Assembly: GCA_039809495.1 (NCBI GenBank)
Contig: JBDHVC010000020.1
Coordinates: forward strand, 1 to 64,000
DNA: 64,000 nt
Reading direction: 5' to 3'
Source of the DNA: JAFLCL01 sp039809495
GTDB taxonomy: Bacteria > Myxococcota_A > Polyangia > Polyangiales > Sandaracinaceae
The notes beneath the pieces are model-generated. The model did no database searches. It worked only from the letters and a program-made list of their open reading frames with translations, and had not been told where the DNA came from. Made by a program: the position numbers and the translations under genes. Below, piece after piece: positions 9,162 through 20,630 of this stretch. Each line of letters starts with the position of its first letter. Position 1 is the stretch's first letter.

Positions 9162-10457
9162 ATGCCGATCTGGACGATCCTCACGCACGGGAGCCCTCGC
9201 TACGCCGAGGCGCTCGAGGCCCTCTCGCGGCGCGGCGAGGCCGACCTCGACCGCGTCGAGCCGACGGTGCGCGCGATCCTCGCCGACGTGCGCGCGCGCG
9301 GCGACGCCGCGCTCCACGAGCTCTCCGAGCGCTTCGAGGGGCGCCGCGCGCCCAAGCTCGTCCTCACGCGCGCCGACATCGAGGAGGGCGCGCGCGCGTT
9401 CGATCCCGCGGAGCGCGCGCTCCTCGAGGAGGCCGCTCGACGGATCCGGCGCTACCACGAGCACCAGCTCGATCACGGCTTTCGCTACGAGGAGGACGGC
9501 GTCGTGCTCGGCCAGCGCGTGGGCCCCGTCGACGCGGCGGGGCTCTACGCGCCGGGCGGGAAGGCTCGCTATCCCTCGTCGGTCCTGATGACGGCGATCC
9601 CCGCCCTCGTCGCCGGCGTCCCGCGGATCGTCCTCGCGACGCCGCGACCGACGCCCGAGATCCTCGCGGCCGCGGACGTCGCGGGCGTCCACGAGCTGCT
9701 CGACGCGGGCGGCGCGCAGGCGATCGCGGCGCTCGCGTACGGCACCGAGTCGGTGGCGCCTGTCCAGACCATCGTGGGGCCGGGCAACCTCTACGTCGCG
9801 TGCGCCAAGCGCCTCGTGTTCGGCGCGGTGAGCATCGACGGCATCGCGGGGCCGAGCGAGATCCTCGTCGTCGCGGACGAGAGCGCGAGCCCGGGGGTGG
9901 TCGCGGCCGATCTGCTCTCCCAGGCGGAGCACGACGAGGACGCCTACGCCCTGCTGATCACGACGAGCGCGAGCCTCGCCGCGGCGGTGGAGCGTGAGCT
10001 CGCGCGGCAGCTCGAGTCGCTCCCGCGGCGCGCGATCGCCGAGGCGTCGCTCGCGCGAAACGGGTACGCCTTCGTCGCCGCGGATCGCGAGGAGGCCGCG
10101 CGCATCGCCCACCGGCTCGCCGCCGAGCACCTCTCGCTCCAGGTGCGCGATCCGGAGGCGCTCTTTCAGCGCATCGGCGCGGCCGGCGCCGCGTTCCTCG
10201 GCCAGCACACGCCGGAGGCCGCGGGGGACTACGCCGCGGGGCCGAGCCACGTCCTGCCGACGGGGGGAGCCGCGCGGCACGGCGCGCCGCTCGGCGTCCA
10301 CAGCTTCGTGCGGCGCACCTCGATCATCGGCTACTCGGAGCGCTCGATCCGCGCGCAGACCGAGCTGCTCGCGGGCCTTGCCCGCATGGAGGGCCTCGAG
10401 GCGCACGCGCGCGCCGTCGAGATCCGGGCGACGATCGCCCATCGAGGCGATCGCTGA
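9162..10457 (+). CDS. hisD: Histidinol dehydrogenase
   Basis: 431 residues, the usual length for HisD, which carries out the last two steps of histidine synthesis (L-histidinol to L-histidine, NAD-dependent, zinc-containing, cytoplasmic). Family signatures are present: GLYAPGGKARYPSSVLM near the nucleotide site, GPGNLYVACAKR, IDGIAGPSEILVVAD, the zinc-site segment QAEHDEDA, and AGDYAAGPSHVLPTGG containing the catalytic His and a zinc-ligand Asp. The gene stands alone; no other his gene is in the window. The ATG at 9162 gives the standard N-terminus and follows a -10-like hexamer. It is convergent with the TSP3 protein gene. Confidence 0.95.
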   Translation: MPIWTILTHGSPRYAEALEALSRRGEADLDRVEPTVRAILADVRARGDAALHELSERFEGRRAPKLVLTRADIEEGARAFDPAERALLEEAARRIRRYHEHQLDHGFRYEEDGVVLGQRVGPVDAAGLYAPGGKARYPSSVLMTAIPALVAGVPRIVLATPRPTPEILAAADVAGVHELLDAGGAQAIAALAYGTESVAPVQTIVGPGNLYVACAKRLVFGAVSIDGIAGPSEILVVADESASPGVVAADLLSQAEHDEDAYALLITTSASLAAAVERELARQLESLPRRAIAEASLARNGYAFVAADREEAARIAHRLAAEHLSLQVRDPEALFQRIGAAGAAFLGQHTPEAAGDYAAGPSHVLPTGGAARHGAPLGVHSFVRRTSIIGYSERSIRAQTELLAGLARMEGLEAHARAVEIRATIAHRGDR

Positions 10458-10486
10458 CGCTCACGGCGTGAGCCACGGCGGGCGCC

Positions 10487-10544
10487 CCTCGCTCGGGCTC
10501 GCGCGGTGAGCGCGCCCCCGCGGGCCCGGTCGGGGCGAGCGAGG
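10487..10544. terminator. Long-range inverted repeat between convergent genes
   Basis: CCTCGCTCG (10487-10495) pairs with CGAGCGAGG (10536-10544) across about 40 nt of GC-rich sequence. A small hairpin GCTCAC/GTGAGC also sits immediately after the hisD stop. There is no T-run, so a bidirectional terminator role is only plausible. Confidence 0.35.
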
Positions 10545-10551
10545 CGCGTCG

Positions 10552-11949
<1,398 letters not shown>

Positions 11950-11957
11950 GGACCGCG

Positions 11958-11963
11958 AGGATA
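11958..11963 (-). promoter_or_regulatory. -10-like hexamer for the TSP3 barrel protein gene
   Basis: On the minus strand TATCCT ends 8 nt before the ATG at 11949. This suggests the gene has its own leaderless or near-leaderless promoter, separate from the vWA genes upstream. Confidence 0.5.
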
Positions 11964-12026
11964 CACGAGCGCGCGACCATCCCGAGCGCGCTCGCCCGCG
12001 GCGGCCCGGTCGAGGCCTCGCTCGCT

Positions 12027-13415
12027 TCACCCCTCGTGGCGCTCGCACCCCTCCCCGTCTAGCGCGGGGATGACGACCTCGACCACCGTCGTCTGGAGCG
12101 CGGTCGCGCCGTCTCCGACCAGCGTCACCCGCAGGCGATAGCGGATCGGCTCGGGGCCTCGCTCGATCGCGTCGTTGGCGAGCCGCACGCGGAAGCGCAC
12201 GCGCGTCCCGGGGTTCACGTGATCGAAGCGATCGGGGCGCTGGACCGCGCCGCTCGGCGGCTCGGCGGCGATGGTCTGGACGTCGCGGACGAAGCGGGTC
12301 GCGTCGAGGTCGTCGCCCGGCAGATCCTCGACGCGCAGCGTGATGTCGATCGGCGCCTCGTCGACCAGCGTGCGGATCGCGTCGACGATCGCCTCGCCGA
12401 GCCGGCTCGCGTCCTCGCCCATGTCGAAGACGATCGGCTCGCCGTCCGCGCCCACCGCGCCCGTCCGCCGCGCGATCTCGAAGAGGTCTCGGCGCGTCGT
12501 CTCGGCGGCGTAGTAGCTCGGGTAGACCCCGAGCACCTTGGCGCCGATCGCGTTGAGCGCGGTGATCGTCTCGTCGTAGCGATGCGGGCGCGGGCGGATG
12601 TCGGGGTAGTCGTCGTCGTGGAAGGGGCCGTTGTGGCTCGGCGCGTCGGTGATCCAGACGATGATGCGCGAGCCGAGGGTGCGAAAGCACGGATAGCCGA
12701 CGCGATCGGCCGCGCACCGCCGGGTCGGGACGAGGGGCGCGAGACCCTCGCCCGTCGCGGTGAGGTAGAGCGCCTCGATCCCCGACTCCGCGAGATCGCC
12801 CCCTCCGGCGAGCGTGAGCGCGTCGAGGCCGTTCTGGACGGCGACGAGGTCGTTCGTCGACGCCGTGTAGAGGCGGAAGGGGAAGTCGCTCGGGTCGCCG
12901 TAGGGGGAGACGGGGAAGTCGGCGTACGCGGCGACGGACATCCACGCGTTGTCGATCGCGCTCGCGACCCCGGGCGCGATCGTGTCGCGCAGGCGCCGAC
13001 GCACCTCCTCGATCACGCTCCCCATCGAGCCGGTCACGTCGACGAGGAAGAGGACGTCGGCTTGTTGGATCCGGGTGATGAAGGAGACCTCGAGCTCGCT
13101 CGGCGGCTCCCGAGGCGGCAGCTCGATGCAGACGTCCGGCTCCTCCTCCGCGAAGGCGTCGGGGCCGAAGGCGTCGGGGAGCGACGCGTCGAGGCTCGCG
13201 TCGAGGCCCGCGTCGAGGCCCGCGTCGAGGCCCGCGTCGAGGCCCGGGGGCGTGTACGCGTCGAGGTCCGCGTCCGGGACCTCGAGCCCCGTCTTGGCGC
13301 CACAGCCGACGGCGATCGCGCCGGCGAGGAAGAGGGCCGCCACCTCGATCGTGCGCGCGCGGCGCGCCGCCCCGATCCCCACCCGCCGCTCGCGGTCCGT
13401 TCGTCTCGCGCTCAT
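12027..13415 (-). CDS. vWA-domain lipoprotein, paralogue 1
   Basis: 462 residues from the ATG at 13415. That start is preferred because GGCGGAGG lies 6 nt upstream and it forms a TGATG overlap with the stop of paralogue 2; an in-frame ATG at 13421 is the alternative. The signal peptide ends at lipobox AVGC, followed by GAKTGLEVPDA and an Asp/Ala repeat linker (LDAG x4). A vWA domain with MIDAS motif DVTGSMGS follows (about residue 125), then a C-terminal beta-rich region ending near GEGC. vWA domains bind protein ligands through a metal ion. It is the last gene of a three-gene tandem array (15947 to 12027) with the same domain plan. Confidence 0.8.
   Translation of the reverse strand: MSARRTDRERRVGIGAARRARTIEVAALFLAGAIAVGCGAKTGLEVPDADLDAYTPPGLDAGLDAGLDAGLDASLDASLPDAFGPDAFAEEEPDVCIELPPREPPSELEVSFITRIQQADVLFLVDVTGSMGSVIEEVRRRLRDTIAPGVASAIDNAWMSVAAYADFPVSPYGDPSDFPFRLYTASTNDLVAVQNGLDALTLAGGGDLAESGIEALYLTATGEGLAPLVPTRRCAADRVGYPCFRTLGSRIIVWITDAPSHNGPFHDDDYPDIRPRPHRYDETITALNAIGAKVLGVYPSYYAAETTRRDLFEIARRTGAVGADGEPIVFDMGEDASRLGEAIVDAIRTLVDEAPIDITLRVEDLPGDDLDATRFVRDVQTIAAEPPSGAVQRPDRFDHVNPGTRVRFRVRLANDAIERGPEPIRYRLRVTLVGDGATALQTTVVEVVIPALDGEGCERHEG
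13188..13247 (-). repeat. 12-bp tandem repeat in the linker of vWA paralogue 1
   Basis: Five adjacent 12-bp units of the form GTCGAGGCCCGC (plus-strand view) encode LDAG/LDAS repeats between the lipidated N-terminus and the vWA domain. The frame is preserved whatever the copy number. Confidence 0.85.
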
Positions 13416-14674
13416 CAGCATCCTCCGCCATCGTCCCCTGGGACGACGATCCGAACATCGACGGTGTCGAGCCGCGCGCGCGACGACTCCCGGATCACCA
13501 CGCGCGCGGGGATCTCCCGGCGCTCCCGCGCGGGGGGCAGGGAGCTGAGATCGAGCTCGAGCTCGAAGGTCAGCGTCGTCCCCGGCCGCACGCCGTGGAA
13601 CGTCGTCGCGTCCATCGAGGCGATGCCCGAGGGCGGCTCCGCCAGGGCGGGCCGCAGCGCGCGAACGAGCGTGCGCGCGTCGATCGCGTCACCCGGACGA
13701 TCCTCGAGGATCGCGTCGACCTCGAGCGGGACGTCTTCGGCCAGCCGCTCGATCGCCCGGACGACATCGTCGCCGATCCCGCCGCCGTCGCCCCCGATGT
13801 CGAAGGCGAGCGGCTCACCGCTCGCGTCGATCGCGCCGCTGTCTCGCGCGACCGCGCGGAGGTGCGCCATCGGGGCGCCCCCCGGCGGATCGGAGGCCCC
13901 GAGCCCGATGACGAGGGCGTCGATCGCCTGGAGCGCGTCGATCATCTGGGCGTAGCGATGAGGCTCGGGCGTGAACGCGTAGTCCGAGATGGGCGGGACG
14001 CCTGGCGGCCCGTTGTGGAGCGGCGCGTCGGTGACGAGCAGGATCACGTGGAACGCGTCGGGCCGAAAGCACGCGCCCCCGACGCCGCCCGTGGCGCACC
14101 CGAAGCTCGGCGCGATGAAGGGCTCGAGCCCCGCCCCGGTCGCCACCTGGAAGAGCGCCTCCGTGCCGGCCTCGGGGACGTCTCGGTTGCCCCACGTCGG
14201 GATGCGCTCGAGCGCGGCCTCGATGCGCCCGATGTCGCTCGTGATCTGCGCGCGGAGCGCGTAGGGGCCGACGTCGTCGCCCGGCCAGGCGTGCGGCGCC
14301 ACCGGGAACTCGCCGTAGAGCGCCACGCCGAAGGAGGCGTCCGGGATCGCGGCTCGGATCCCCGGGACCACGCGCTCGCGCAGCCCCCGTCGGACGCCCT
14401 GGATCTCGTCCGTCATGCTGGCGGTGGCGTCGATCACGAACATCACGTCGGCGACGCGCAGGTGGGCCGGCGTCGACAGGCGCGCGAGGACGCGCTCGGC
14501 GCCCACGGGCGCCTCGATGCAGAGCGTCGGCGGCGTGAACGCGTCGGGGACGACGGCCGCGTCGGTCGAGGCGTCGGGCGCGTCGAGCGCCGTCTTGGCG
14601 CCGCACCCGAGCGAGAGCGCCCCAGCGCAGACCACGCCGACGAGCGCGCGCCGCGACGCCACGCGCGCGCGCAC
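13415..14674 (-). CDS. vWA-domain lipoprotein, paralogue 2
   Basis: About 419 residues from a GTG at 14674, one base past the stop of paralogue 3; the frame is also open upstream to an ATG at 14746, but that would overlap paralogue 3 by 71 bp. The signal peptide ends at lipobox SLGC, followed by GAKTALDAPDAS. The vWA domain has MIDAS-like DATASMTDEI and retains the shared landmarks DAPLHNGP and a Cys-containing loop (GCATGGVGGACFRPDAF). The protein ends exactly in GDDGGGC, a terminal Cys matched in paralogue 3. Stop and start codons of the array touch or overlap, which indicates one polycistronic mRNA. The function is unknown; ligand binding at the envelope surface is inferred. Confidence 0.75.
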   Translation of the reverse strand: MRARVASRRALVGVVCAGALSLGCGAKTALDAPDASTDAAVVPDAFTPPTLCIEAPVGAERVLARLSTPAHLRVADVMFVIDATASMTDEIQGVRRGLRERVVPGIRAAIPDASFGVALYGEFPVAPHAWPGDDVGPYALRAQITSDIGRIEAALERIPTWGNRDVPEAGTEALFQVATGAGLEPFIAPSFGCATGGVGGACFRPDAFHVILLVTDAPLHNGPPGVPPISDYAFTPEPHRYAQMIDALQAIDALVIGLGASDPPGGAPMAHLRAVARDSGAIDASGEPLAFDIGGDGGGIGDDVVRAIERLAEDVPLEVDAILEDRPGDAIDARTLVRALRPALAEPPSGIASMDATTFHGVRPGTTLTFELELDLSSLPPARERREIPARVVIRESSRARLDTVDVRIVVPGDDGGGC

Positions 14675-14675
14675 C

Positions 14676-15947
14676 TCAACACCCCGATCCGTCGATACCC
14701 GGCACCACGATCTCGATGATGCGGGAGCCGAGGCGCTGGTGTCCATCGGCCCGAAAGACGATCTCGAGGAGGAAGCGCTGGGGCCCAGCCCCGGGGGCGA
14801 CGACGTCGTTGCGCAAGACGAGCTGGAAGACGACGCGCGTCCCGGTGCGGACGCGACGGAAGACCCCGGCCGCGAAGTCGATCTCCCCGACGCCGCTCAT
14901 CGGCTCGGCCCGCAGCGGCAGGACGCGATCGACGAAGCCGCGCGGATCGACGCCGTCGCCCGGGACGGGATCGACGAGCTCGGTGTCGATGTCGAATTCG
15001 ATCACGCTCGCGAGCGTGCGGATCGACTCGATCACGCCCTCGCTCAGGCGGTTGCCGCTCTCGCCGATGTCGAAGACGAGGGGCGCTCCGTGATCGACCG
15101 CGCCCGTGTCGCGCGCGATCGCCTCGAGGTCGCGGCGCCCCTCACCGTAGCCGGAGTAGAGGCCCATGACGCGGATGCCGTGCTCGTCGAGCGCCGCGAC
15201 GGCGTCGGCGTACGTCGCGGGGCGCACGGGGAGGCTGCACGTGTAGGGGTTCGACCCCGAGGGCCCGTTGTGGAAGGGCGCGTCGGTGAAGAGCAAGACC
15301 ACCGGCAGCGCGTCGTCGCGGAAGCACGGGTAGCCGAAGCCGCCCCGCGGGCACCCGAGGCTCGGCTCCACGAAGGGCGGTAAGCCAGCGCCGGTCGCGA
15401 GCTGAAAGAGCGCCTCGACCTGGGCCTCGGGCGCGTCGCCGCCCGCGGTCGTCGAGATCGAGCCGACCGCCGCCTGCACGCGCCCGATGTCGTCCGTCGT
15501 GGGGAGCACGAGCGAGAAGGGGACGTCGCTCGGGCTCCCGCAGGGCGAGTACGCGAAGTCCGCGAACGTCGCCACGCCGATGCGCGCGTCGGGGATCGTC
15601 CGGCGGATCCCGGGGACGAGGCGATCGCGGAGGTTCGACTTGATCTGATCGATCTCGCCGTCCATCGACGCGGTGACGTCGACGAGGAACACCACGTCGG
15701 CGCGGCCGACCTCGACCTCCGTGTCGAGCGGGAGCTCGACGGGGCCCGCGTCGGGCAAGAGCTCGATGCACGGGACGCCCGCGTCCGTGCCCGCGTCGAT
15801 CGACGCGTCGACGCGAGCGTCCGGCACGTCGAGCCCCGTCTTGGACCCGCAGCCGATCGCGAGGAGCGACGCGCAGAGGCCGACCCCGCTCGCCCACGCG
15901 AGCGCTCGCCGACGTTCACCGACGCACGCTGACGGCGCGCTCCGCAT
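14676..15947 (-). CDS. vWA-domain lipoprotein, paralogue 3 (first of the array)
   Basis: 423 residues from the ATG at 15947, preceded by GAGGGAG and a TACACG hexamer. The signal peptide ends in lipobox AIGC, followed by GSKTGLDVPDARVDAS. The vWA domain carries MIDAS DVTASMDGEI, conserved landmarks GCPRGGFGYPCFRDDALP and TDAPFHNGP, and a C-terminal beta region ending GIDGSGC at the stop codon. The frame remains open upstream, but that extension lacks a signal peptide and is rejected. It leads the tandem array, whose members share order, spacing of Cys residues and termini; they look like successive duplications that have diverged substantially. Confidence 0.8.
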   Translation of the reverse strand: MRSAPSACVGERRRALAWASGVGLCASLLAIGCGSKTGLDVPDARVDASIDAGTDAGVPCIELLPDAGPVELPLDTEVEVGRADVVFLVDVTASMDGEIDQIKSNLRDRLVPGIRRTIPDARIGVATFADFAYSPCGSPSDVPFSLVLPTTDDIGRVQAAVGSISTTAGGDAPEAQVEALFQLATGAGLPPFVEPSLGCPRGGFGYPCFRDDALPVVLLFTDAPFHNGPSGSNPYTCSLPVRPATYADAVAALDEHGIRVMGLYSGYGEGRRDLEAIARDTGAVDHGAPLVFDIGESGNRLSEGVIESIRTLASVIEFDIDTELVDPVPGDGVDPRGFVDRVLPLRAEPMSGVGEIDFAAGVFRRVRTGTRVVFQLVLRNDVVAPGAGPQRFLLEIVFRADGHQRLGSRIIEIVVPGIDGSGC

Positions 15948-16012
15948 CTCCCTCGTGTAGCGCCCCCGGCGAGGGGCGTCGAGGGCACGGACCTCTCGCG
16001 CGCGCCGCGCGG

Positions 16013-16453
16013 TCAGTGTCGGCGCTGGCCGATCACGGCGAGCACCCCGCGGCGCGGATCGAGCGCGACGACCCGCAGCGCGCGGAGGCCCGCGAGGAAG
16101 AGCTCGGTCGAGGCCTGCTCGAGCGCGATCGGCGGCTCTCGCCACCCGAGGCGCGCCACCCGCTCGAGGACGCCGCGAACGCCCGGCGTCGGGCTCGCGA
16201 AGACGTGCGCACCGAGCGCGCCGAGCGGCAGGGCCTCGAGCCAGCGCGCGACGTCGTCTCGGCCCGGCGCGCCGAACGCGACCCCGCCCCTTGGCGGCGC
16301 GCTGGCGGCCTCGAGCGCGACGAGCGGGAGCCCCGCGGCGTCGAGCGCCCACGGCGCGCGGCCGAGGCGAACGAAGGCGCCGCTCGTCGGGGCCTCGAGC
16401 TCACGCGTCGCGACCTCGATCGCGCGCGCGAGCCGCTCGGGCGCGGCGCTCAC
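16013..16453 (-). CDS. Small conserved-looking protein of unknown function
   Basis: 146 residues from a GTG at 16453 that overlaps the stop of the CorC-like gene (GTGA), so it is probably translated by coupling. The sequence is Ala/Leu/Arg-rich with no signal peptide, no membrane segment and no motif I recognise; it contains short hydrophobic strands (LPLVALEAA, LRALRVVALD, GVLAVIG) that suggest a small alpha/beta fold. Codon use matches its neighbours and no other frame is as convincing here. Its position suggests a role linked to the upstream membrane protein, but that is only context. Confidence 0.55.
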   Translation of the reverse strand: MSAAPERLARAIEVATRELEAPTSGAFVRLGRAPWALDAAGLPLVALEAASAPPRGGVAFGAPGRDDVARWLEALPLGALGAHVFASPTPGVRGVLERVARLGWREPPIALEQASTELFLAGLRALRVVALDPRRGVLAVIGQRRH

Positions 16454-17826
16454 CGCGAGCCCGCTCCCGGCTCGCTCGCGGCGGGGCGGCTCGAGACGCG
16501 GTCGTGCTCTCCGCTCTTGCTCGACGCGCGGGGCGGCGCCGGAGCGTCGGGGACGGGCGTGCGGCGCACGAGCTCGAGGCGTCGCACGCGCTTCTCGTCC
16601 GCCTCCTTCACCGTGATCTCGACGTCCCCGAGCCGAAGCGTCTCGCCGACACCGGGGACGCGCCCGAGCTGCTCGACGACGATCCCGCCGAGCGACTCCG
16701 CGCGCTCGTGCCGATCCGCGAGGTCGACGTCGAGCACGTCGTCGACGTCGTGGATGGAGACGCGCGCGTCCGCGACGAAGCGCCCCGGCTCCACCTCGGT
16801 GAGCAGGCTCTCCTCCGCGTCGTGCTCGTCCTGGATCTCGCCGACGATCTCCTCGAGGATGTCCTCGAGCGTCACGATGCCGGCCGTCCCGCCGAATTCG
16901 TCGATCACCACGGCGAGGTGCTGGTGGCGCGCCTGCATCTCGCGGAGGAGCACGCCGATCTTCTGCGTCTCGGGGACGAAGAGGGCGTTGCGTCGCACGA
17001 GCGGCAGGACGTCGGTCGTGCCCTCGCGCTCGGCGTGGAAGAGATCCTTGGCGTGGAGGATGCCCTCCACCTTGTCGATCCGGTCTCGGTAGGCGGGGAA
17101 GCGGCTGTGCCCCTCGGCGATGACCTGATCGACCAGCGCGGAGAAGGGGCGGCCGAGATCGAGCGCGATCATCCGGGTGCGAGGGACCATCACCTCGCGC
17201 ACCATCGTGTCCTTGAATTCGAGCACGTTCATCAGGAGCTCCGCCTGCTCCTCGGCGAGCGTGCCCTCCTCCTCGTGGCGCTCGAGCATGTGCTCGACCT
17301 CCCGCTCGGCGATCTCCGAGGAGACGGGCGAGGGCTCGCGCGCGAACCGAGCGGTGCCCCGCGCGACCAGCGAGACGGGGAAGCCGAGCGGCGCGAGCAC
17401 GAGCTCGAGCGGCCGGCAGGCGCGGAGCAGGGGGAGCGCGATCTGGTTGGCGCGACGGCGCGCGAGGGTCTGCGCCGTCTCCGCGAGGATCGCGTAGGCC
17501 ATCGCCGAGGTCCCGACCGCCAAGAACACGCCGAGATCGTCGAGGACGGACATCACGAGGTGGGCGGTGAACGCCGCGACCGCCGCGATGGCGAGCACCC
17601 GCCCGGAGAGCAGCCGCGCGCGCACCACGTCGCGCTCCTCGAGCAGGCGGCCCGCCGTCGCGCCGTCCTTGCCGCCCCCGTCGCGGATCGCCATGAGGCG
17701 CTCCTCGGGCAGCTCGTTGAGCGCCGCCGTGAGCGCGGAGAGCACCGCGCCGACGAGCGCGAAGGAGACGAGGGCGAGGATGGAGAGCCCCGAGCCTCCG
17801 AGTGGAGCTGGCGCGTCACTTGGCAC
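16450..17826 (-). CDS. CNNM/CBS-pair/CorC_HlyC family protein (hemolysin C/CorC-like)
   Basis: 458 residues from a GTG at 17826, 9 nt after a TAGCAT hexamer. The order is the family's: an N-terminal DUF21/CNNM membrane domain (helices about 14-37, 72-100, 105-115 and 130-150), a CBS pair (about 200-330) with EVMVPRTRMIALD and the signature VVIDEFGGTAGIVTLEDILEEIVGEI, and a CorC_HlyC transporter-associated domain (about 345-425) with GRVPGVGETL. Members are linked to Mg2+/Co2+ homeostasis or membrane-stress resistance. A Pro/Ala/Ser-rich tail of about 30 residues is added. The downstream 146-residue gene overlaps its stop. Confidence 0.88.
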   Translation of the reverse strand: MPSDAPAPLGGSGLSILALVSFALVGAVLSALTAALNELPEERLMAIRDGGGKDGATAGRLLEERDVVRARLLSGRVLAIAAVAAFTAHLVMSVLDDLGVFLAVGTSAMAYAILAETAQTLARRRANQIALPLLRACRPLELVLAPLGFPVSLVARGTARFAREPSPVSSEIAEREVEHMLERHEEEGTLAEEQAELLMNVLEFKDTMVREVMVPRTRMIALDLGRPFSALVDQVIAEGHSRFPAYRDRIDKVEGILHAKDLFHAEREGTTDVLPLVRRNALFVPETQKIGVLLREMQARHQHLAVVIDEFGGTAGIVTLEDILEEIVGEIQDEHDAEESLLTEVEPGRFVADARVSIHDVDDVLDVDLADRHERAESLGGIVVEQLGRVPGVGETLRLGDVEITVKEADEKRVRRLELVRRTPVPDAPAPPRASSKSGEHDRVSSRPAASEPGAGSR

Positions 17827-17835
17827 GATCGATCG

Positions 17836-17841
17836 ATGCTA
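17836..17841 (-). promoter_or_regulatory. -10-like hexamer for the CorC-like gene
   Basis: On the minus strand TAGCAT ends 9 nt before the GTG start at 17826. Confidence 0.45.
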
Positions 17842-17879
17842 GCGAGGATCGCGCGCGGCGCAAAGCTCCCCCGCGCGTG

Positions 17880-18655
17880 TCACCCGACCCGCCGGATCGC
17901 GCCGCTCGCGAGCAGCTCCTGCAGCATCTTGAGCGCCTCGTGCCGAGGCATGCCGGAGAGATCGACGAGCTCGTCGATCGTCGTCGTGCCGTCGATGCGC
18001 GAGAAGAGGAACCCCGCGCGGTGATCGAGCCCGAGCCAGCGCACGTCCGCGCCCTCGACGTTCACGCCGAAGATCGCTCGGAGCCCGCCGAGGCGCGCCA
18101 GATAGAAGTGCTCGAGCCGCGCCCGCGCGCTCACCGCGACCTCGTTCGCCTCCCGGTCGTCGGGATCCTGCCCGAGCACGAGCTCGGCCGCGCGCAAGGC
18201 CCCCGTGAAGTCGCCGAGCGCGAGCCGATCGTGCATCTCGCGCGCGAGATCCGGGGGGCCCGGCGGCGGCGGGCGGGAGTGCACCGACACGAGCCGGATC
18301 GTGTCGCTCGAGTCGCTCGAGCGCCGCGTCGGCGCGGGCGGCGGCTCGACCCCGCTCGAGCCCCACACGTCGAGCGACGCCTCGCGCCCCTCGTCGGGCG
18401 AGGAGGCCTCTGGCGCGGTCGGCCCCTCGACGCCGCGACCACGCCCCGCCGGCAGCCTCAGCTCGAAGGGCTCCTCGTCCTCCCCGAGCGGCCCCGGCGC
18501 TCGCTCCGGATCGCTCGGCAGGCTCAGCGTCGGCCCCTCCACGCGGAGGGTGATCCGCTTGCGTGGACGCGGGGCCCGCGGGCTCACGGCGGGCTTCGCG
18601 TCGACGGCGGGGGCGCGAGCGCTCGGGCGACGACCATCCCCCTCACCCATCGCGC

Positions 18656-18659
<4 letters not shown>
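17880..18659 (-). CDS. DnaK-linked protein with C-terminal domain shared with the nearby J-protein
   Basis: 259 residues from a GTG at 18659 that overlaps the dnaK stop (GTGA); an ATG at 18650 is an alternative. The first 130 residues are Pro/Ser/Asp-rich and probably disordered. Residues about 140-185 form a helical pair (TPR-like: LALGDFTGALRAAELVLGQD). Residues about 205-259 (LDHRAGFLFSRIDGTTTIDE and onward) match, position by position, the N-terminal domain of the divergent J-domain protein (LTPIEGFVLSRLDGIATVAD and onward); both resemble a small winged-helix-like fold. Overlap with dnaK and the shared domain argue for a partner or adaptor role in this chaperone system. That is inference. 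Confidence 0.7.
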
Positions 18660-20482
<1,823 letters not shown>

Positions 20483-20497
20483 CAGGCCCCTGGGTAT

Positions 20498-20522
20498 CCC
20501 CGAAGTCGGGGGACCGAGTCAA
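20498..20522 (-). promoter_or_regulatory. Likely dnaK promoter region with inverted repeat
   Basis: On the minus strand TTGACT (20522-20517) is a good -35 match; 18 nt further lies GATACC as a weak -10. The spacer contains the inverted repeat CCCCGAAGTCGGGG (20498-20511), a possible operator. It does not resemble CIRCE. The divergent J-domain gene shares this 148-bp region. Confidence 0.4.
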
Positions 20523-20630
20523 GGATGGCCGCGGGGCGCCGTCGGTTTTTCATCGCCTTCGCGCGACGACTCGGATACGCTTCGCTGCGGGCGTCGAGGG
20601 GTCGTCGGTGCCCTCCAGCGAGGGACTCGT

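Noticed and set aside
13188..13247. Regular repeats considered as a CRISPR array
   Set aside because: Units are 12 bp, adjacent, without spacers and inside a coding linker; no cas gene is in the window.
16291..18024. Large plus-strand open frame opposite the CorC-like gene
   Set aside because: Composition is that of an antisense shadow, and the minus strand carries the CBS/CorC signatures.
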